From Rhizophagus irregularis (lineage: Eukaryota > Glomeromycota > Glomeromycetes > Glomerales > Glomeraceae): a stretch of 64,000 bases of DNA. Shown here in pieces: positions 55,269-64,000 of this stretch; positions within the stretch are counted from its first letter, which is position 1; every line of letters begins with the position of its first letter. The stretch covers positions 5,642,001 through 5,706,000 of the forward strand of contig NC_089432.1 of the NCBI RefSeq assembly GCF_026210795.1. Direction: 5' to 3'. Below the pieces are notes generated by a model, which saw only the letters and a list, made by a program, of their open reading frames with translations, searched no databases and had not been told where the DNA came from. The translations under genes were made by a program, and so were the position numbers.

Positions 55269-56943
55269 CAAAAAAAAAAATTGGCCTGAATGCATTGTAA
55301 TGAGCCATAAAAATTTTGGCTCAAGCTAAAGTGAACCAAGCCAAGCCATGAAAATCATAGCTCGAGCCAAGCCAGGCTCGAGTTTTATCTTCACAAAAAC
55401 GTTTCACAACGTTTTTTATTGAAGCATTGAAATAAACGTTGCGAAACATTTTTTTCTAATATAATATAGTAAAAAAAACGTTTTCGCAACGTTTCTTTAC
55501 TAAAGAATTTAAAAAACGTTGCGAAATGTTTTTTTCTAATATACCATAGTGAAAAAGACATTTTCACAACGTTTCTTTACTAAAGAATTAAAAAAAATGT
55601 TGCGAAACGTTTTTTTCTAATATAATATTGTGAAAAAAACGTTTTCACAACATTTTTTATTAAAGAATTAAAAAAATGTTGCAAAACGTTTTTTTCTAAT
55701 ATAACATAGTGGAAAAAACGTTTTCGCAACATTTTTTTACTAAATAATTAAAAAACGTTGCGAAACATTTTTTTCTAATATAATATTGTAAAAAAAATGT
55801 TTTCGCAACATTTTTATTAAAGAATTAAAAAAACGTTGCAAAAGCGTTTTTTTAATATAATATTATACAAAAAAGCGTTTTACAACGTTTTTTATTAAAG
55901 AATTAAAAAATGTTGCGAAATGTTTTTTTCTAATATAACATAGTGTAAAAAACGTTTTCGCAATATTTCTTTACTAAAGAATTTAAAAAAATGTGTGAAA
56001 CATTTTTTCTAATATAACATAAAGTGAAAAAAATGCATAACGCTTTTTTTACTAAATAATTAAAAAAATGTTGCAAAACGCTTTTTTCTAATATAATATC
56101 GTGAAAAAAATGTTTTCGCAACATTTTTATTAAATTAAAAAAAATGTTGCGAAAAAACGCTTTTTTTAATATAATATTATACAAAAATGTTTTCACAACG
56201 CTTTTTATTAAAGAATTAAAAAAATGTTGCGAAACGCTTTTTTCTAATATAATATCATAAAAAACGCTTTCACAACATTTTTTATTAAATGAATTAAAAA
56301 ATGTTGCAAAACGCTTTTTTCTAATATAACATGAAAAACGCTTTTCACAACATTTCTTTACTAAAGAATTTAAAAAAGCGTTGTGAAACATTTTTTTCTA
56401 ATATAACATAAATGAAAAAACGTTTCTACAACGTTTTTTACTAAATAATTAAAAAAAATGTTGCAAACGCTTTTTTCTAATATAATATTGTGAAAAAATG
56501 TTTTAGAACATTTTTATTAAAGAATTAAAAAACGCTCAACAATTTTTTTAATATAATATTATAAAAACAAAAAAGCGTTTAACGCTTTTTATTAATTAAA
56601 AAAAATGTTGTAAAACGCTTTTTTCTAATATAATATTGTTTTTGCAACGTTTTTTATTAAAGAATTTAAAAAAACGTTGCAAAACGATTTTTCTAATATA
56701 ATATTGTGAAAAAAATGTTGCAAAACATTTTTTTAATATAATATTATACAAAAAATGTTTTCGCAACGTTTTTTGCATGATAACTCAAGCCAGCTCAAGC
56801 TTTTTAAGCCGAGCCTATTACCGGCTCGAGCTCTTTTCAAGCTGGCTTGTGAGCCACTGAGCCAATTTAATCGTGGCTCAGTTCGGCTCAAATTGAAAAG
56901 CTCGAGCCAGCTTGTGGGTTGGCTTAGCTCATGCGGAGTTTTA
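55164..56943. mobile_element. hAT-type MITE, family 4 (1780 bp)
   Basis: Ends TAAAGCTCCGCATGAGC and GCTCATGCGGAGTTTTA, flanked by CCGGTAAG (55156-55163) and CCAGTAAG (56944-56951), matching at 7 of 8. Subterminal GAGCC/GGCTC words occur on both sides. The interior is a tandem array (about 55385-56780) of roughly 80-bp units, each a hairpin of AACGTTTTCGCAACGTTT and its complement. It includes a run of about 47 A (55219 onwards). It landed exactly at a splice donor of the mini-exon array. No transposase. Confidence 0.85.
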
Positions 56944-57604
56944 CCAGTAAGTAAAAAAAAAATTTTTTCTTTTTTTATAGTAATGAACATTACTAACTTC
57001 ATTTTTTTTTTCTTTTTTTAGAATGTTTATTCAAGTCTCTCTGGATTTGGAATATCAGTAAGTAAGTAAGAAAAGATTTTTTTTCTTTCTGTTTATTTTA
57101 ATGATATTAACTGTTCGTTTTATTCTTTTTTTAAGGCTTTTTAAGGCTTTTTTCAATATGGGGATACTGACAAAGTAAAAAGAAAAAATTATTTAAATTT
57201 TTTTATTTTAACGAATATTATTAACTGTTCGTTTTTTATTTCTTTTTTTAGACAGTTTTTTGTATCTCTGGACATCACAGGCAGATTGTGTTTATAACGA
57301 AGTAACAGAATGTTCTCACAATAAAATAACATTGTGACAGTCATGAATACTGGCAAGTAAAAATAAAAATTATTTCAATTTTTTTAATTTAACAAACACT
57401 TCTAACTGTTCGTTGTTTTTTTCTTTTTTCTTTAGGTGTTTTTTTCAGACTGACAGTTTTAAACTACAGTATCTCAATTATAATTTGCGGAGATTCTTAT
57501 TAATTATTTCCAAAAAAAAAATACTAAGCTAAAGGTTTTTCAACAAGAAAAAATAGAATAATATTTTATAACTGAAGTTACTATGATTTAGAGATGATGA
57601 GTGT

Positions 57605-58376
57605 TAGAGTTCTGAATAGGTCAGGTCAGGTTATTGATAAACCTGACCTGAAATTTTTTTTCAAGTCAGGTCAGGTCAGGTTATATCAGGTTGTCTGTTT
57701 GACCTGACCTGACCTGAAACCTGAAAAATTTCAGGACTATTTTTATTAAAGTATTGAAAAAAAACGGTACAAAACTTTTTTTTTTTTAATATAATATTAT
57801 GAAAAAAAACGTTTTTGCAACGTTTTTTATTAAAATATTGAAAAAAATATTGCAAAACGTTTTTTTAATATAACATTATGAAAAAAATGTTTTCACAACG
57901 TTATTATTGAAATATCAAAAAAAAAATGTTACGAAACATTTTTTTAATATAATATTATGAAAAACACGTTTTCGCAACATTTTTTCTTGAAATATTGCGA
58001 TTCAACATTTTTATATTAAAATCATATAAAAAAGTGAATCCCAATACTGCAATTCACTTTTTTTATATAGAATTAATATAAAAAAGTGAATCGCAATATC
58101 GCAACTCACTTTTATTATATAAAATCAATATAAAAAAGTGAATCGCAATACCGCAACTCACTTTTTTTATATAAAATCAATATAAAAAAGTGAATCGCAA
58201 TACTGCAACTCACTTTTATTATATAGTAAAATCAATAGTTTCAGGTCAACAGGTCAATCAGGTCAGGTCAATCTTCATACCTGACCTGAATGTTTTCAAA
58301 AATCTCATACCTGACCTGAAATTCAGATCAGGTCAGGTCAGGTTACTTGAATTTGGCTGACCTGTTCAGAGCTCTA
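57605..58376. mobile_element. hAT-type MITE, family 1 copy C (772 bp)
   Basis: Ends TAGAGTTCTGAATAGG and TTCAGAGCTCTA, perfect 8-bp duplication ATGAGTGT (57597-57604 and 58377-58384). The ACCTGACCTG subterminal repeats and AAAAAGTGAATCGCAATA units match copies A and B. Its left interior also holds the AACGTTTT hairpin units otherwise found in the family 4 element at 55164-56943. Confidence 0.92.
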
Positions 58377-58789
58377 ATGAGTGTATTTTTTTATTTAGAA
58401 TTTTTAATCAAAATAGATCTTTCTAATTATTTTATATTTTATTAATTCAGAAAAATATGTAATAAATTAAATAAATATATTAAATAAATAAATAAATTAA
58501 TGATAAACCTATTAATAAATAAATAAATATAACAATAAATATTGTTAAGGATTCCTTAATGGTAAATTTGGGATCTTTAAGGATTCTATAAAAATTTTAT
58601 GATAGGGAATTCTCGCTGGTGGGAAAGGTTCCTTAGAGATCCTTACTAATTACAGGATTTTTGGAATCCCTAAGGATCCGCGTCCCAAAAAATTTACTGA
58701 TAAAAGCTTTATACAAAATCGGCATATAAGTTTAAATTTTACTATAAAATATACAATTTCAGATCTGAGTTTATGTAAAATCAAATTTT

Positions 58790-61700
58790 TATTTAATACA
58801 TTAGTTTTGTGTAATTATACAAATTATTTCTTCTTTTTTAAAAAAATTGTAACAAGTTTTTGCTTTATCTGATAATTGAAGAGTATTGTCAAATATCTGT
58901 ATATTCTATATATCTAAATGATAAAGAACATTTTTTGGACATTGATGTGTAATTAAAACATAACCTCCTTCAATCTCAGCTGAAAAAATATTGCGAATAG
59001 AAGTAAAAACTTTTAGGGTTAAATATGATATATTTTCAATATCTGTAATTAGTTCCTGATTATAAAAATGATATCCATATGCTTTGTAAAAACTAGAAAT
59101 TACTTATCCAATACAAAGTTGTATTCCATAATAAATTATAATGTAATCTTGTTCATTAAGAGAATTGTCCTGATTAATATTTGCAAATTCTATATTTTAA
59201 CTATAAATAAAATTGAATTAAAAAATTATAATTTTAATAAATATTAATATAAAGCAATTTAAACTTACTTAAATGTTGATTACTAGATAAAATTTTTTGC
59301 CATTTTTTTGATTGTTCTTTTTCATAAAAATTGGCAATAGATTGACTTATAAGTTTTCATTCATTCTTCCATCTTTTTTCTCACTATTTAATAAACCACA
59401 TTTCAGCATTTCCATTTTTAGTAACAAATATCATATCATCGAAATCTTAAAATAATTTAAAAAAAAAAATTTAGATTTTTCTAAAAAGAAAGTTTTAAAT
59501 TTAATATATATAATAAAATATAGCAACCTACACTGATTGTATTTTCTGTTTCATTTAAGTCAATAAAAGAAAGTTATTTTCTACATTCATTTAAAGACAA
59601 GTTTCTACTTTCTTCATCTATATCCATTTCGTTTCTTTTATTTTCTTTCTGTTTCAAAAGGTCCACTTTTTTAGCAGCATGACTAATTGTTTGAGAAAGA
59701 CTACTATTTGATAGATTTTCATTTGAATTCTCACTATCCTGCATATTTTCATCATTTGAATCAGAAATTTCCATATCATTAGAATTTATTAAAACATATG
59801 GCCAAAATGAATTAATAAGTACAATGTTAGATATTAACATTTCCAAATATTTGGCAAGATTGCATGCTATTTGACGTGATTGATCAAATATATAATGAAT
59901 TTGATCATTTTTGATAAAATTTTGATTATATTTGAATTGGTACCTTAAAATAAATTGAATAACTTAATTTTAATATTTTATATATACTGATATATATTAT
60001 AATATATATAAAAAAGTGTTTCACTAATCTTCACATACAGATTTATCTTTGTTAAAAGATATTTCCTTTGAATTTAAAGCTTTTATATAGTGACCTATTT
60101 TTGGTACCATTTCTAACAACTCTGCGAAGTCAAAATCAGCATTAATCTGTCATACTGCACCAAAAAAATGCTCACACATTTCCAAACCATGTATCCAAGG
60201 AACAAGGGGATATTGATTATAGAAATCTCTATGAGCTTTTACAAGTAAAACTATTAAAGTAAGTATTGCAAATATTTGAAGTGCAATAAAGTTCTAGTTG
60301 ATAAATATAAATTTAAGGTATTTTTATGCTAATGTGTTTATATGGAATCGCTAAATCTGTAAAAAAAAATAGGATATCATCACCATTCTTATTCGTTCAA
60401 TAGGAGTAATATTTTGATTCAAATAACTATCAACTAATTCACTTACATCATTGATAAAAGGTAATTAATTTTAATTTATCATTTTATCATAAAGTGTTTG
60501 AATATTTACCAATTATAAATAAATATATAAATGTTTCTTCAAATTCAGATTTAATTTTATTATTAGAATCAAGACAACACATCAGATTTTTAGGACAGAA
60601 AATTTGATAAGCAGCGCCATCATCTTGTCGATCAAATTTATATATATCACTTTTATACATAGGACTTTCAGAGTGAGTGAGCAATTTCGCAAAATGTTTA
60701 AATCCCACAGTAGAACGATTAAGTGTAAGAACCTATGTACCTGATACGTCCCATTTTTTTTGCATGTTTGGGATCCTGGATTCGTATTACTGGTCTGACA
60801 CTTAGAAAAATTGGACAATTAAAATCAATATTATATGGTATGTAACTTATTCTAAGTCTACTAGAAGTTGATATTTGTTGAACTTGGGTTTGTGTATTAA
60901 ATTCAACTTGTGTACTATTAGAGCCAATCAAAATTATGTGTAATTGTATATCCAATATTAATTTCGTTTTATCAGATCTAAGATTAAGAAGAAGACTAAT
61001 AATAACAAAAGGAAATTTTGGCAATGGGACCTAATATTTGATTTAAGTTATCAACTGTATTAACCCTAATGAATTATTAATTTCAATTTTAACTTACTTG
61101 TAATATATATGCTCTCACATATTTGGCAACAGCATTATTCTCTTTAATTTTATTAATTGTGATTGAAATATCATCATATGTATTAATATTTGTTTCATTA
61201 TTTGAAAATGTAGAGCCAATAATACATCCCATTTGTGACGAATATCAAAGACGAGGTCTTAATTTAGTATTGTCTGACATGGCTGCAATTGGTCTATTAT
61301 AACCAACAGAGTCCAAAAATCATTTGAACTGAGCCATATTTTCAAAACAGAGAGTTGGATTTGTTAGCATGTCTTTAGAATTAGAACGCAAACGCCTAAA
61401 AGTAAAATTCATTGTTATAACATATATAATATATTTATTATACAATAAATATATGTTTCCATATCTAATACTTTGAATTGTTAACCTCTAGATTTTGCCA
61501 AAATAAATCTACTAATACACGTACGAGAACTATAGGTACCAAGAATCACAAGAAAATTTTTAAATTTCTCGTTATATTTCAAATTTCATGTAGTTATATT
61601 TTTTTCTTTTTGAATTACAGCTTGTAATATGTTATTACAAAGATTCTCAAAAACTGGCTTTTTATCAAAAGCATCTTGGATTCCTTTTTCTGCCAATTTT

Positions 61701-63810
61701 AGCCAAACATCAGATGCTGTAGTGGATTCATTATCTTTGATCATTGACCAAATGATAGTAAGGTCAGAATACTTCAGATAATTTTTTAGAGGGTTATTTC
61801 GTAATAATATTTTGCGGTATATTTCAGCTTTGAAGTGAGTGGTTTTACTATAGCAATTCGATTTTGTAAAATTTTATTATATTTTAAACTAAAACTAAAG
61901 CTCCGAATGGGTCGGTTTGGTCCGGATTATAGACAGTTCGGATTAGAGCCAAAATCCGTAAGAACCGAACTGAAAAACTGGCGGTTCGGTTCAGTTTAAT
62001 CCGATTTTTATAAAAATGCGAAAAATCGAATAGCCGTCCATCTAGTGATCGTACAAAGTCGAGCCATATATCATTGGATTCGTCTCGACGAGACGCGTCG
62101 AATGGTGGTAAGATCATGTCTCTAGCATCGAAAGATCACACGTTAACCCACGCTAAATTATTTATAAATAATTGGAATTAGCAAGCTATCTATCGATGCT
62201 AGAGACATGATCTTAGCATCATTCGACGCGTCTCAGTGAGACGAATCCAATGAATATAAATTCGCTCGTGTATGACCACTGGATGGCGAATAATATCAAG
62301 TTTCGCATTTTTTTAAAATTTTTGAGCGTTAAAAATTAAAAATTCTGATACATGAATTTATTCGTCGTCCAATGGTCGTACAAATATAAATTAGGACTCA
62401 TTGGATTCGTCTTAATGAGACGAGTCGAATGGTGGTGAGATCATGTCTCTAGCATCAATAGATCGTAAGTTAATTCACGCTAAATGATTTATAAAAAATT
62501 GGCATTAGCAAGCTATCTATCGATGCTAGAGACGTGATCTTACCACCATTCGACTCGTCTCATTGAGACGAATCCAATGAGTCCTAATTCATATTTGTAT
62601 AACCATTGGACGACGAATAAATTCATGTATCGGAATTTTTAATTTTTAACGCTCAAAAATTTTAAAAAAATGCGAAACTTGATATTATTCGCCATCCAGT
62701 GGTCATACACGAACAAATTTATATTCATTGGATTCGTCTCACGGAGACGCGTCGAATGGTGCTAAGGTCATGTCTCTAGCATCGATAGATAGCTTGCTAA
62801 TTCCAATTATTTATAAATAATTTAGCGTGGGTTAACGTGTGATCTATCGATGCTAGAGACATGATCCTACCACCATTCGACGCGTCTCGTCGAGACGAAT
62901 CCAATGATATATGGCTCGACTTTGTACGATCACTAGATAGCTGGCTATTCGATTTTTCGCATTTTTATAAAAAATCAGATTAAACCGAACCAAACCGCCG
63001 GTTTTTCGGTTCTAATACCCGAACCGAACCGAACCGAATTTTGAGCCTGTTTTGGATCGGTTCCCCGGTTTAGCCCGAACCATTCGGAGCTTTAACTAAA
63101 ACACTCATTACAAATCATTTGAGTAGTATATCCTTTGCATTTCATAGAACGAACACAATTACCTTGATTGAATTAATAAAAAATAATTAATCAAACTTTT
63201 CTTGTATTATCATACAACTAAAAACAGGATTGACTTACAATTACGATCAATTTTCCATACTGCTTCTGCATATAATTAACGATTTAACTGACATTTTTGT
63301 GAACAATCCAATTTCTTACGTGAAAAATTACTTGGAAAAAGATTTGGAAAAAGTTCTTTTGCAACAACTTCAACTCTTCTGATTCCACCAAATTAAGCAG
63401 GAGTACGACTGATATATTTACAGATAACATTAGATCAGTATTAGATCTAAGTTCAGGACAAGATTTTTTGATAAAGTTATCATATCATCATCACTTAAAA
63501 TTTTATCTTCACAATTATTTTCCACATCACTTATTTCGTCAACATTAAACAAATCATCATCATTCATTTTTTCATCATCGTCACTTTTCCATTTTTCAGC
63601 ACTGCTAACATCATCATTTTTAATTTTTTTGATTTAAAAACTAGTTTAAAATAATTTAGGATCGACTGAACTCCTTATTTAGCCAAACATTTTTTACCAT
63701 TAACATGAATATTTAAAAAAGTTTTATCATAGTGATGACCTAGTTTGATAACTTTGCTACAATGACAAATAACTTCTTTCATTCGAACAATATGAGCACA
63801 ATATGAATGT
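58790..63810 (-). pseudogene. Decayed multi-exon transposon protein gene
   Basis: Coherent minus-strand pieces: N-terminal cysteine motif MKEVICHCSKVIKLGHHYDK (about 63780-63700), acidic DDD segment (63600-63480), VEVVAKELFPNLF (63370), VRSMKCKGYTTQMICNECFS (63160-63100), then the inserted element at 61896-63094. Next come RIQDPKHAKKMGRIRYIG (60790-60720), YKFDRQDDGAAYQIFCPKN (60650-60590), SELVDSYLNQNITPIERIR (60450-60390), WIHGLEMCEHFFG (60200), an acidic/Ser segment (59846-59574), and a C-terminal EIEGGYVLITHQCPKNVLY (58990-58930). I associate this order with a multicopy Rhizophagus transposon protein but cannot name the superfamily. Several stops, including TGA in CEHFFGAV-stop-Q, show it is broken. 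Confidence 0.5.
61896..63094. mobile_element. Giant palindromic hAT-type foldback MITE (1199 bp), family 5
   Basis: Ends TAAAGCTCCGAATGGGTC and CCATTCGGAGCTTTA, perfect 8-bp duplication ACTAAAAC (61888-61895 and 63095-63102). Almost the whole element is an inverted repeat, with each arm itself containing inverted copies of AGAGACATGATCTTACCACC and ATTCGACTCGTCTCATTGAG. The outermost ends resemble those of family 4 (TAAAGCTCCG). No ORF of substance. It splits the transposon pseudogene at 58790-63810. Confidence 0.92.
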
Positions 63811-64000
63811 TTTGCAAGTCTTTCTTTACTATATTTTCAAAGTAGCGGCATTTTTCAAGAAAATGTATACCAATTTTTTTTTCTGATCCATTTTTTATTT
63901 TTACAGAAAAGCAACGGACTAAACTAAAAAAGTATGTAACCCATTAATTATAAGACAATAATCATAAAATTAGAGTATTGTAGTGAACTTGTATAAACAA

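Larger units (their letters stand above)
52094..57436 (+). ncRNA. Tandem array of about 13 mini-exon/intron cassettes
   Basis: Repeated cassettes of pyrimidine tract-TTTAG, a short exon, then GTAAG or GTAAA. Candidate exons: 52094-52117, 52199-52204, 52281-52311, 54516-54549, 54629-54668, 54730-54769, 54845-54880, 54966-55051 (or 55009-55051), 55126-55158, 57022-57057, 57136-57174, 57252-57356, and one starting at 57436. Exons share GCAGTTTTTC, AGTCTCTCTGGACGT and GGACTGG-type words, so the units are duplicates. Introns are about 60-95 bp once insertions are removed. Exon lengths are not multiples of three and I found no continuous frame, so I call it a candidate spliced noncoding RNA. A tandem satellite that merely resembles splice sites, or a decayed repeat-exon effector gene, are alternatives. 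Confidence 0.4.
51623..58700. mobile_element. 7.1-kb TIR-bounded composite element carrying a mini-exon array
   Basis: The left end TCAGTAAATTTTTTGGAC is mirrored at 58700 (TCAGTAAATTTTTTGGGAC on the other strand). Each end continues into about 150 bp of repeated AAGGATCCTTAA-type words (51660-51800 and 58545-58680). Flanks TTAAAGCA and TAAAAGCT match at 6 of 8, so an 8-bp duplication is possible but weak. The interior carries a promoter-like pyrimidine tract (51940-52030), the splice-cassette array (52094-57436), and three nested transposons (52377-54498, 55164-56943 and 57605-58376). No transposase of its own was found, so it would be non-autonomous. Two independent small elements in opposite orientation is the alternative. 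Confidence 0.55.

Noticed and set aside
55930-56778. Minus-strand frames reading FFNSLVKKCCEK repeats
   Set aside because: Translation of the AACGTTTT hairpin satellite inside a MITE, not a protein gene.
56755-57021. Plus-strand frame SSQLKLFKPSLL and its antisense partner
   Set aside because: They run across the family 4 MITE end and array introns; no conservation is expected.

Overview
The window is eukaryotic, very AT-rich and intron-rich. It reads like nuclear DNA of an arbuscular mycorrhizal fungus, most like Rhizophagus (Glomeromycotina). That assignment is inference from three things: base composition and short GT-AG introns (about 50-190 bp), a fungal VTS1/SAM protein, and several degenerate transposon proteins of a style I associate with Rhizophagus. 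I could run no database search.

Layout. 1-3016: a decayed minus-strand gene, a 1.24-kb hAT-type MITE carrying a second palindromic MITE, and a transposon-protein remnant. 3032-12629: a minus-strand LINE retrotransposon (RRM/zinc-knuckle ORF1; endonuclease, reverse transcriptase and RNase H ORF2) flanked by a 15-bp target-site duplication and itself hit by two small hAT-type MITEs. 12645-17240: a 148-bp tandem repeat broken by two MITEs, then a DDE-like transposase pseudogene whose 5' splice site received a MITE. 17825-22685: a host gene cluster with a DUF952 protein, a tail-anchored membrane protein and PP1 phosphatase. 22690-26190: an AT-rich desert. 26196-33310: a CACTA-type DNA transposon with CACTAGTC termini and two divergent genes. 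33311-36690: MITEs and AT-rich DNA. 36692-47986: a second host block with MCM6 (14 exons, one apparent 1-nt frameshift), a plasma-membrane-type syntaxin, a 1.1-kb hAT MITE and VTS1. 47987-64000: repeats, including a 7.1-kb TIR-bounded composite element, then a decayed transposon gene split by a 1.2-kb palindromic hAT-like element.

The most unusual structure is in 52094-57436, inside the element bounded by inverted repeats at 51623 and 58700. About 13 tandem cassettes each consist of a pyrimidine tract plus AG, a 6-105 nt mini-exon, and a GT donor. Several of the intervening introns carry a short hairpin (AACGAA/TTCGTT arms) with a TTAAC or CTAAC branchpoint-like loop. I found no continuous reading frame across the mini-exons. 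A pogo/Tigger transposon and a hAT MITE inserted inside two of these introns, so the array is older than both.

The intact host genes (DUF952, tail-anchored protein, PP1, syntaxin, VTS1, and MCM6 apart from the frameshift) have consistent exon phases. The transposon genes are mostly broken, often by TGA where CGA or TGG would be expected. Nothing here looks bacterial, and I saw no CRISPR array, operon, tRNA or rRNA gene.
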